Assembly: GCF_024055795.1 (NCBI RefSeq)
Contig: NZ_JAMXMY010000006.1
Coordinates: forward strand, 62,001 to 126,000
Length of the DNA stretch: 64,000 bases
Source: Actinoallomurus purpureus
GTDB taxonomy: Bacteria > Actinomycetota > Actinomycetes > Streptosporangiales > Streptosporangiaceae
Direction: 5' to 3'
Shown here: positions 57,310 to 64,000 of the stretch, in pieces
Numbering within the stretch: position 1 is the stretch's first letter
How the letters are laid out: every line of letters begins with the position of its first letter
Notes under the pieces: model-generated
Database searches by the model: none
What the model was told of the DNA's origin: nothing
What the model saw: only the letters and a program-made list of their open reading frames with translations
Program-made: the position numbers and the translations under genes

Positions 57310-57323
57310 TATAACGTGTTCTA
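57310..57323. promoter_or_regulatory. KstR-like operator upstream of the DUF35-Ltp operon
   Basis: TATAACGTGTTCTA fits TNNAACNNGTTNNA at all fixed positions. It shares the core AACGTGTT with the element at 34710-34723. Confidence 0.65.
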
Positions 57324-57354
57324 CTCCCAGTGGAAGGGCGGCAGTGCGAGAGGG

Positions 57355-58251
57355 CTACTCGGCGCCCCGGCCGGCGGCATCACGGACGGCCTGGACGAAG
57401 GCGCGGACGCGGGCGGTCTCGCCGGTCGCCGGCCACATGAGCCCGTACTCGATCGGCGGAGCGTCATGGAAGGGGACGTAGACGATTCCGGGACGGGAGT
57501 AGTAGGCGGCCGCCACAAGGCTGACCGGTGAGACGCCCCTTCCGGCGGCGACGAGCGCGAGCACCTCCTGGAAGTGGGGTGCCGTAGGGCCGTGGGGGAC
57601 ACTCCGGCCCGAGGGGGTGGTGCGCGGGTAGTGGTGGTCGAGCCAGAGTTGGGGGACGGCACCGGTCACCGCGATCAGAGTCGTGTCCGCGTAGTCCTCG
57701 AGCGACACCGACTCCCGGCCGGCGAGCGGATGGCCGACCGGGACGAGGAGCGCCCGCGGTTCGGAGAGGACGACCGGGCCGACGGTGATGTCCGGCTCGT
57801 CGACCGGGAACTCGGTCAGCTGCAGGTCCAGGTCGCCGGCGCGCAGCCGTCCGTAGGGGTCGCCTAGCTGGACCTCCCGGATCTCTACCTGGCAGTCGGG
57901 ATGGCCCGCCTGGAACTTCTCCGCCGCCCGGAGGACGACATCGCCCGCCATCTGCGAGGAGTAGCCGACGCGCAGCGTGCCGGTGATGCCCCGTCCGGCC
58001 GCGATCACCCGGGCGATCGCCTGCTGGATCTGCCGGTGGGCGGGAAGGAGATCGTCGCGGAAGCGCCGGCCGGCCGGAGTGAGCGTCACGCGCCGGCTGG
58101 TCCGCTCGAACAGCAGCACGCCGAAGCGGCGCTCCAGCCTCTTGATGGTCTGGCTGACCCGCCCCTGGGAGATGCCGAGGCGCTCGGCGGTACGGCCGAA
58201 GTGCAGCTCCTCGGCGAGGGTCAGGAAGATCTCCATCTCGTGCCGCTCCAC
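57355..58251 (-). CDS. LysR family transcriptional regulator
   Basis: 298 residues, GTG start at 58251. HTH RTAERLGISQGRVSQTIKRL (about 20-39). The effector domain has GTLRVGYSSQMAGDVVLRAA and ALVAAGRGVSPVSLVAAAYY. Divergent from the OYE gene at 58340 (88 bases, containing ATGAATCAT at 58280-58288), which it probably regulates. Confidence 0.9.
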   Translation of the reverse strand: MERHEMEIFLTLAEELHFGRTAERLGISQGRVSQTIKRLERRFGVLLFERTSRRVTLTPAGRRFRDDLLPAHRQIQQAIARVIAAGRGITGTLRVGYSSQMAGDVVLRAAEKFQAGHPDCQVEIREVQLGDPYGRLRAGDLDLQLTEFPVDEPDITVGPVVLSEPRALLVPVGHPLAGRESVSLEDYADTTLIAVTGAVPQLWLDHHYPRTTPSGRSVPHGPTAPHFQEVLALVAAGRGVSPVSLVAAAYYSRPGIVYVPFHDAPPIEYGLMWPATGETARVRAFVQAVRDAAGRGAE

Positions 58252-58339
58252 CCGATCCCCTCATCGATTAGCCCAGGTGATGAATCATGGAAAATTATGG
58301 CATTGTTCCAGGTCGCCGAGGTGGTCGATCCTGAGGCCC

Positions 58340-59476
58340 ATGACCGACGAACCCATCTCCTCGCGTCTGTTCGAACCCGCCACCATCGGACCTCTCCGGC
58401 TGCCGAACCGTCTGGTGATGGCGCCGATGACCCGTACGCGCGCCGGAGCGGACGGTGTTCCCCAGCCGATCATGGCGACCTACTACGCCCAGCGCGTGTC
58501 GGCCGGGCTGATCATCGCTGAGGCGTCCACTCCGAACGCGGTCGGGCAGACCTACCCGAACATCCCCGCCATCTACGACGACGCGCACGTCACCGGCTGG
58601 CGCCGCGTCACCGACGCCGTCCGCGCCGCCGGCGGGCGGATGTTCCTGCAGCTGCAGCACGGCGGCCGGATCGGCCACCCCGACAACAGCGGCCTAACGC
58701 CGGTCGCGCCGTCTCCCGTCGCGCTTCCGGACACGATCCACACGCCCGGCGGGCACCAACCCTCGGTGGTGCCGCGGGAGATGACCCGCGACGAGATCCG
58801 TTCCACCGTGGCCGACTTCGCCGCCGCCGCACGCAACGCCGTCGAGGCGGGCTTCGCGGGTGTGGAGGTCCATGGCGCCAACGGCTACCTGTTGCACCAG
58901 TTCACGGCGCAGGGCACCAACCATCGCACCGACGCGTACGGCGGCCCGGTGGGCAACCGCATCCGCCTCACCGTCGAGGTGGTCCAGGCCGTGGCCGACG
59001 CGATCGGCCCGGAGCGCGTGGGCCTGCGCATCTCGCCGGGCGTCACCGTCAACGGCATCGATGAGGGCGACACCGATCAGATCTACCCGACACTGATCGA
59101 CGCGCTGGCCGGCACCGGCATCGCCTACCTGCACGTCGTCTTCGCAGATCCCGGCCAGGCCCTCTTCCACGACATCCGCCGGAACTGGCCGGGCGCCCTG
59201 ATCGCCAACCCCACTCTGCCGTGGCCCGGGCCGTTGCCCGCCGGCGGCGGGCGCCACGAGGGCGAGCGGCTGCTGGCCGCCGGAGCCGACCTGATCGCCC
59301 TCGGCCGCGCCTTCCTGGCCAACCCGGACCTGGTCCACCGATTCCGCCGGGGTGCACCGCTCAACCCCGTACGGGACAACCTGATGTATGTCGGAGGAGA
59401 GGCCGGATACACCGACTATCCGACGCTGGCCACCGCCCCCGGCCAGGTCGAGGCGCCCGAGCCGGCCACGGTCTGA
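58340..59476 (+). CDS. Old Yellow Enzyme-family ene-reductase (canonical)
   Basis: 378 residues from ATG 58340. Complete OYE motifs: LPNRLVMAPMTRTRAG, AGLIIAEASTPNAVGQ, MFLQLQHGGRIGHP, VEVHGANGYLLHQFTAQGTN (substrate-binding His and Asn present), NHRTDAYGGPVGNRI and LIALGRAFLANPDL. Uses NAD(P)H and FMN to reduce activated C=C bonds. Under probable control of the divergent LysR. Serves as an internal reference for the degenerate OYE at 10205. Confidence 0.93.
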   Translation: MTDEPISSRLFEPATIGPLRLPNRLVMAPMTRTRAGADGVPQPIMATYYAQRVSAGLIIAEASTPNAVGQTYPNIPAIYDDAHVTGWRRVTDAVRAAGGRMFLQLQHGGRIGHPDNSGLTPVAPSPVALPDTIHTPGGHQPSVVPREMTRDEIRSTVADFAAAARNAVEAGFAGVEVHGANGYLLHQFTAQGTNHRTDAYGGPVGNRIRLTVEVVQAVADAIGPERVGLRISPGVTVNGIDEGDTDQIYPTLIDALAGTGIAYLHVVFADPGQALFHDIRRNWPGALIANPTLPWPGPLPAGGGRHEGERLLAAGADLIALGRAFLANPDLVHRFRRGAPLNPVRDNLMYVGGEAGYTDYPTLATAPGQVEAPEPATV

Positions 59477-59492
59477 CACCGGCCGCGCCGGC

Positions 59493-60773
59493 TCAGGAGA
59501 CGGGCGCGCCCGACCCGCGCGCGTTCGCGGTCGCGCCTCCGGCGAGCCGCGACCCGGCGCCGGCGGACCCGGAGCTCCCGCCGGCCGGCGCGGACAGGCG
59601 CAGGGCGGCCAGTGCGGCGACGGCGATGAGGGCCAGGGCGTATGCGACCGTGGCCGTCCAGTGGCCGTGCTCGTACGCGAGGCCGCCGGCCGAGCCGCCG
59701 AGGCTGCTGCCGGCGTAGTACGCGAACAGGTACAGCGCGGACGCCTGCGCCTTCCCGGCCGTGGCACGCCGTCCCACCCAGCCGCTGGCGACCGAGTGCG
59801 CCGCGAAGAAGCCCGCGGTGAAGACGAACAGTCCGACGGCCAGGACGGGCAGCGTGTGCGGCAGGGTCGCCAGCAGCCCGGCGGCGGCCAGGGCGAACGC
59901 GCCGAACAGCACGGGACGGCGGCCGACCCGGTCGGCGAGCGACCCGGCGGCCGGCGAACTGACGGTGCCCGCGAGGTACATCAGGAAGACCAGGCCGGTG
60001 ACCCACTGCGGCAGGCCGAACGGCGCGGCGAGCAGGCGGTAGCCCAGGTAGTTGTAGACGGTGACGAATCCGGCCATCAGCACCAGCCCGATCAGGTAGA
60101 GCCGGCGCATCGCGGGATCGCGGAGATGCAGGAGTAGCGGTCCCGGGCCGGTCCGGGCCGGGCGGAAGCAGCGGGAGCGCGGTAGCAGCGTCCAGAAGAT
60201 GAGGGTGAGGAGCAGTGCTCCGAGGGCGGTGACGCCGAGCGCCCACCGCCAGCCCGCCAGGTCGGTCACGAAACCGGGGACGAGCCGCCCCAGCAGGCCG
60301 CCGACGGTGTTCCCAGCGATGTAGCGGCCCATCGCCCCGCCCAGCGCCTCGGGATGCACCTCGTCGGCGAGGTAGGCCATCGCCACGGCCGGCACGCCGG
60401 CGAGCGCGATCCCCTGCGCCGCGCGGACCGCCGCGAGCGCGGGGAACGACGGGGCGAGCGGCAGGAGCAGGCCGAGCACGGCCGCCGTCACCGAGGAGAC
60501 CGCCATGATCCGGGTCCGGCCGAAGCACTCCGACAGCGAACTCACCGGGACCACCGCGAGCGCGAGCGTGCCGGTCGACAGGGAGACCAGCAGGCTCGAC
60601 GTCGTGGGGGAGACGCCGAAGACCCGCGACAGCTCCGGCAGCAGCGCCTGGGTCGAGTACAGCGACATGAACGTGGTCAGGCCCGCCGCGAACAGCGCGA
60701 GGTTCACCCGGCGCAGTCCGTGGGAGCCGCGCCGATGTCGCCGGTCGAGGTCCGCGGGTGAGGCGAGGAGCAC
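59493..60773 (-). CDS. MFS transporter (YnfM-like, 12 TM)
   Basis: About 427 residues if started at GTG 60773. The frame extends to TTG 60839, but that start would lie 5 bases from the divergent LysR start and cover its operator, so the shorter form is preferred; the start remains uncertain. Twelve hydrophobic segments; signatures LSECFGRTRIMAVSS (loop 2-3), AAVRAAQGIALAGVPAVAMA and SLADRVGRRPVLFGA. Probably a drug or metabolite exporter regulated by the adjacent LysR. Confidence 0.85.
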   Translation of the reverse strand: MLLASPADLDRRHRRGSHGLRRVNLALFAAGLTTFMSLYSTQALLPELSRVFGVSPTTSSLLVSLSTGTLALAVVPVSSLSECFGRTRIMAVSSVTAAVLGLLLPLAPSFPALAAVRAAQGIALAGVPAVAMAYLADEVHPEALGGAMGRYIAGNTVGGLLGRLVPGFVTDLAGWRWALGVTALGALLLTLIFWTLLPRSRCFRPARTGPGPLLLHLRDPAMRRLYLIGLVLMAGFVTVYNYLGYRLLAAPFGLPQWVTGLVFLMYLAGTVSSPAAGSLADRVGRRPVLFGAFALAAAGLLATLPHTLPVLAVGLFVFTAGFFAAHSVASGWVGRRATAGKAQASALYLFAYYAGSSLGGSAGGLAYEHGHWTATVAYALALIAVAALAALRLSAPAGGSSGSAGAGSRLAGGATANARGSGAPVS

Positions 60774-60814
60774 CTCTCCAGGCTGCGCCGCACCGAAGCG
60801 ATGCGTCCAATGAA

Positions 60815-60831
60815 AGTTCTTCCTGAGAACT
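60815..60831. promoter_or_regulatory. LysR-type inverted repeat between MFS and LysR genes
   Basis: AGTTCT-TCCTG-AGAACT, perfect 6-bp arms, 13 bases before the LysR start; likely its operator. Confidence 0.6.
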
Positions 60832-60844
60832 ATGCTCAACAGTC

Positions 60845-61705
60845 ATGGACTTGGAAACGGTCCGCTGGTTCCTCGCGGTCGCCGAGCACGGGCACGTCAC
60901 CCGGACGGCGGCCGAGCTCCGGATCTCCCAGCCGGGCCTGTCCCGCGCGATCGCCCGTCTCGAGCGCGAGCTGGGCGTGCGGCTGTTCGATCGCGAGGGG
61001 CGAACGCTCCGGCTGAGCCCGTACGGCGAGATCTTCCGAGGGCACGCCGAGCGGCTGGTCGCCGAGGAGAAGGCGGCACGCCACGCCCTGACCCAGGCCG
61101 CCGACCCCGGCAGCGGCGAGGTCGGACTGGCGTTCCTGCACACCCAGGGCACCGCGCTCGTCCCGGAGCTGCTCCGTGACTACCGGCGGGAGCACCCGCG
61201 CGTGACGTTCCGCCTGAGCCAGGGCAGCAGCGAGCACATCGAGGCGGCCGTCATCGAGGGCCGGGCGGACCTGGCGATCACCAGCCCGCGCCCGGCGGAG
61301 CTGGCCTGGCACCCGCTCGCGACCGAACGCCTCCGCCTCGCCGTTCCGGCCGGGCACCGGCTCGCCGGGCGCGACAGGCTACGCCTGTCCGAGGCGGCCG
61401 GCGAGCCGTTCATCCTGATGAGACGCGGGTACGGGCTGCGCTCCATCACCGACGAGCTGTTCCGCAGCGAGGGCATCCGCCCCGACATCGCGTTCGAGGG
61501 TGAGGAGGCCGCCACGCTCCGCGGGCTGGTCGCCGCGGGGCTCGGCGTCGCGATCGTGCCGCCGGGCGACCCGACGCCCGGGGTCTGCGAGGTGGTCATC
61601 ACCGGGGCGCGGCGGACGATCGGCCTCGCCTGGGTGGCCGGCCGGACGCGCCCGCCCGTCGCCGAGGGCTTCCGTCGTTTCGTCCTCGCCCGCGCCCCGG
61701 CCTGA
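60845..61705 (+). CDS. LysR family transcriptional regulator
   Basis: 286 residues, MDLETVRWFLAVAEHGHVTR start. HTH RTAAELRISQPGLSRAIARL (about 20-39), LFDREGRTLRLSPYGEIF; effector domain with GEVGLAFLHTQGTALVPELL. Divergent from the MFS gene, similar to YnfL-type regulators beside YnfM transporters. Confidence 0.9.
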   Translation: MDLETVRWFLAVAEHGHVTRTAAELRISQPGLSRAIARLERELGVRLFDREGRTLRLSPYGEIFRGHAERLVAEEKAARHALTQAADPGSGEVGLAFLHTQGTALVPELLRDYRREHPRVTFRLSQGSSEHIEAAVIEGRADLAITSPRPAELAWHPLATERLRLAVPAGHRLAGRDRLRLSEAAGEPFILMRRGYGLRSITDELFRSEGIRPDIAFEGEEAATLRGLVAAGLGVAIVPPGDPTPGVCEVVITGARRTIGLAWVAGRTRPPVAEGFRRFVLARAPA

Positions 61706-61734
61706 ACGTCCCCCGGGAACGGCCCGGCGGCCGC

Positions 61735-62517
61735 TCAGGTCTGCAGGGCGGCGACCATCCGGCGCATCCCGCCGAGCCAGCGATCGCGGTCGGCGACCTT
61801 GCCGCGCTCGAACTCGGCCACCTCCGGGTGAGGGAGGATCAAGAACGTCTCGGCCGCGAGTCCCGCCACGACCATGCCGGCGACGTCGTCGGGCTCGAGC
61901 ACCCGGCCGGCCGCGGCGACGACCCGGCCCGCGATGCCGTCCAGGGCCTCGGTGAGCAAGGGGGTACGGACGCCCTGCGGGCACAGCGCGCTCACCTTGA
62001 TGCCCTGGTCGCCGTAGGTCAGCGCGAGCCACTCGGCGAAGGCCACGGCGGCGTGCTTCGTCACCGCGTACGGGGCGTCGCCGGGCTGGGTGAGCAGGCC
62101 GGCGGCCGAACAGGTGTTCAGGAAGTAACCCTCGCCGCGTTCGAGCATGCGGGGCAGCGCCGCGCGTGCGGCGTACACGTGGGCCTGGACGTTGACCGCC
62201 CAGGACGCGGCCCACTGCTCCGGCGTCGCCTCCAGTCCGGCGCCGGTTCCGATGCCCGCGTTCGAGCACACCAGATCGATCGGGCCGAGCTCGGCCGCCT
62301 TGTCGATCATCGCCCGGACCTGGGCCTCGTCGCCGACGTCGGCGCGGACGGTCATGGTGCGGCACTCCAGCGACGTGGCGACCCGCTCCAAGCCGTCGTC
62401 ATCGATGCCGGCCAGGCACAGCGCCGCCGCGCCCTCGGCGGCGAACCGGCGCGCCAGCGCGGCCCCGATCCCGCTGCTCGAGCCGGTGATCACGATGTTC
62501 TTCCCGGTGATCTGCAT
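61735..62517 (-). CDS. Short-chain dehydrogenase/reductase
   Basis: 260 residues. NAD(P) site GSSSGIGAALARRF (about 11-24), CSNAGIGTG, and the active-site motif YAVTKHAAVAFAEW with Tyr and Lys. Classical SDR; substrate unknown. Divergent from the next SDR gene across 82 bases that contain an AACC/GGTT inverted repeat (62547-62560). Confidence 0.9.
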   Translation of the reverse strand: MQITGKNIVITGSSSGIGAALARRFAAEGAAALCLAGIDDDGLERVATSLECRTMTVRADVGDEAQVRAMIDKAAELGPIDLVCSNAGIGTGAGLEATPEQWAASWAVNVQAHVYAARAALPRMLERGEGYFLNTCSAAGLLTQPGDAPYAVTKHAAVAFAEWLALTYGDQGIKVSALCPQGVRTPLLTEALDGIAGRVVAAAGRVLEPDDVAGMVVAGLAAETFLILPHPEVAEFERGKVADRDRWLGGMRRMVAALQT

Positions 62518-62599
62518 GGCAGGAACGTAACATCCGAGACTAGGCTGAACCCGATTCGGTTGTCAGTAAGCTCCAGGCGTCAGTACGAAAGGCAGCACC

Positions 62600-63373
62600 A
62601 TGGCACTCGAGACCGGCCTGGCGGGCAGAACCGCCCTCATCACCGGCGCTTCGCGCGGCATCGGGCGCGCCACCGCGGAGGCGCTGGCCGCGGAGGGCTG
62701 CAACGTCGTCCTCTCCTCGCGGAAGCAGGACGCCCTCGAGGAGGTCGCGAAGGCCATCCGGGCCGCTCACCCCGGGGTGGGCGTCCTGCCGAAGGCCGCA
62801 CACGTGGGTGACGAGGACGCCGCGCGGGCCTGCGTCGAGGCCGCCGTCGCCGAGTTCGGGAGCGTGGACGTCCTCGTCAACAACGCGGGCACCAGCCCGT
62901 ACTTCGGCCCCATGGTCGACCTCGACGCCGCCAGGGCCGACAAGACGGTTCAGGTCAACCAGTTCGCCGTCGTGCTGTGGACGCAGCTCGCCTGGAAGCT
63001 GTCCATGGAGGCGCGGGGCGGGGCGATCGTCAACATCTCCTCCGTCGGCGGCATGGCGACCGAGCACGGCATCGGCTACTACAACGCCACCAAGGCCGCC
63101 GTGATCCACCTCACCCGGCAGTTCGCGGTCGAGCTGGCCCCGTCCGTGCGCGTCAACGCCGTCGCCCCGGGACTGGTCAAGACCCAGCTCGCCCGGGCAC
63201 TGTGGGAGGACAACGAGGAGAAGATCGCCGGGTTCATGCCGCTCGGCCGCCTCGGCGAACCCGAGGACATCGCCAAGGCGGTCGTCTTCCTCGCCGGCGA
63301 CACGGCGAGCTGGCTGACCGGGCAGACCCTTGTCGTCGACGGTGGCGCGACCGTGCGCCCGTCCATCGCCTGA
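62600..63373 (+). CDS. Short-chain dehydrogenase/reductase (FabG-like)
   Basis: 257 residues, ATG 62600. TGXXXGXG site LITGASRGIGRATAEAL, VNNAGTSPYFGP, active-site Ser region VNISSVGG and YYNATKAAVIHLTRQF, C-terminal LAGDTASWLTGQTLVVDGGA. Probably a 3-oxo/3-hydroxyacyl or steroid dehydrogenase. Followed after 11 bases by the F420-type oxidoreductase gene, likely the same operon. Confidence 0.91.
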   Translation: MALETGLAGRTALITGASRGIGRATAEALAAEGCNVVLSSRKQDALEEVAKAIRAAHPGVGVLPKAAHVGDEDAARACVEAAVAEFGSVDVLVNNAGTSPYFGPMVDLDAARADKTVQVNQFAVVLWTQLAWKLSMEARGGAIVNISSVGGMATEHGIGYYNATKAAVIHLTRQFAVELAPSVRVNAVAPGLVKTQLARALWEDNEEKIAGFMPLGRLGEPEDIAKAVVFLAGDTASWLTGQTLVVDGGATVRPSIA

Positions 63374-63384
63374 GGAGGCTCCGC

Positions 63385-64000
63385 ATGTCTCGATGGGGAC
63401 TGACGATTCCGCTCATCGGCGTACCCCTGGCCGAGCACCGCAAGGTCGTCGAGGGTCTGACCGGCCTCGGATACACCGACGCCTGGTCGGCGGAGACCAA
63501 CGGAGCCGACGCGTTCACGCCGCTCGCGCTCGCCTCGCAGTGGGCGCCGGAGCTGCGGCTCGGACCGGCGATCGTGCCCGTCTACACGCGCGGCCCCGCC
63601 CTGCTGGCCCAGCAGGCCGCCACGCTCGCCGACCTCGCGCCCGGCCGGTTCGTGCTGGGGATCGGCACGTCGTCGCCGGTCATCGTGGAGCGCTGGAACG
63701 GCATCCCCTTCACCGAGCCGTACCAGCGGGTCCGGGACACCCTGCGGTTCCTGCGCCGGGCCCTGGCGGGGGAGAAGGTCACCGACGAGGCGCTCGGCGT
63801 GACGGGTTTCAGGCTGGACGCCCCGCCGAAGACGCCGCCGCCGATCGTGCTCGCCGCGCTGCGCCCCGGCATGCTCCGGCTGGCGGCCCGCGAGGCCGAC
63901 GGAGCGATCACCAACTGGCTGGCGCCGCAGGACGTCCGCAAGGTCCGTGCCGAGTTCGGCACGGAGAAGGAGCTGATCGCCCGGATCTTCGTCTGCCCGA
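63385..64000 (+). CDS. LLM-class (probably F420-dependent) oxidoreductase, 3' partial
   Basis: ATG 63385 with GAGGAGG upstream; runs off the window edge after about 205 codons. Luciferase-like TIM barrel: RWGLTIPLIGVPLAEHRKVV, GLGYTDAWSAETNGADAFTP, LGPAIVPVYTRGPALLAQQA, LADLAPGRFVLGIGTSSPVI and GMLRLAAREADGAITNWL. This subgroup usually uses coenzyme F420 rather than FMN. Common in actinobacterial steroid and fatty-acid catabolic loci. Confidence 0.88.
   Translation, partial: MSRWGLTIPLIGVPLAEHRKVVEGLTGLGYTDAWSAETNGADAFTPLALASQWAPELRLGPAIVPVYTRGPALLAQQAATLADLAPGRFVLGIGTSSPVIVERWNGIPFTEPYQRVRDTLRFLRRALAGEKVTDEALGVTGFRLDAPPKTPPPIVLAALRPGMLRLAAREADGAITNWLAPQDVRKVRAEFGTEKELIARIFVCP

Overview
The window is very GC-rich actinobacterial DNA (GTG and TTG starts, third-position G/C bias, long spurious antisense frames). 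ECF41-type sigma factor, XRE/DUF397/HATPase regulator sets, LAL regulator, F420-type luciferase-like oxidoreductase and OB-fold/lipid-transfer-protein modules together suggest a filamentous soil actinomycete, perhaps Streptosporangiales (Actinomadura or Actinoallomurus type). That placement is inference. No rRNA, tRNA, CRISPR array or intact transposase was found.

Layout. (1) 1-10.3 kb, plus strand: a tightly packed block of acyl-CoA dehydrogenase, multispanning membrane protein, DUF2613-like microprotein, GT2, GT4 and an AftD-like arabinofuranosyltransferase. With the acyltransferase, methyltransferase and DUF3068 genes at 24.5-27.6 kb it matches, from memory, the gene set of the Mycobacterium tuberculosis Rv0224c-Rv0236c region, here split by about 14 kb of accessory DNA. 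(2) 10.2-24.4 kb, accessory: a degenerate Old Yellow Enzyme beside an ECF41-like sigma factor, a Ser/Thr kinase with a WD40 propeller facing a broken paralogue, a Nudix remnant, a regulator cluster with tiny DUF397 proteins, a LuxC/LuxE-like carboxylate-reduction pair, and a MarR/epimerase divergon. (3) 27.6-34.5 kb: secreted M1 and M4 metallopeptidases downstream of a LAL regulator. (4) 34.7-46.6 kb: CoA-thioester catabolism resembling steroid/branched-acid degradation: NPD oxidoreductase, crotonase, two acyl-CoA ligases, a fused double DUF35 protein and two thiolase-like proteins, interrupted by adenosine deaminase and DUF3800 genes. (5) 46.6-52.4 kb: small-gene accessory zone with MarR, NmrA, SnoaL-like and VOC genes, gene remnants and an imperfect 58-bp direct repeat. 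(6) 52.4-57.3 kb: N-acylamino-acid racemase/GNAT pair, orphan MCE protein, Ltp2-like aldolase with its DUF35 partner. (7) 57.3-64 kb: LysR-controlled OYE and MFS genes, two SDRs and a partial F420-type oxidoreductase.

The most connected signal is a 14-bp element of the form TNNAACNNGTTNNA (the KstR pattern, recalled from memory). It occurs exactly upstream of the NPD gene (34710-34723) and the DUF35-Ltp operon (57310-57323), and in degraded form between the crotonase and fadD genes. This ties three separated catabolic units to one probable TetR-type regulator that is not itself identified in the window.
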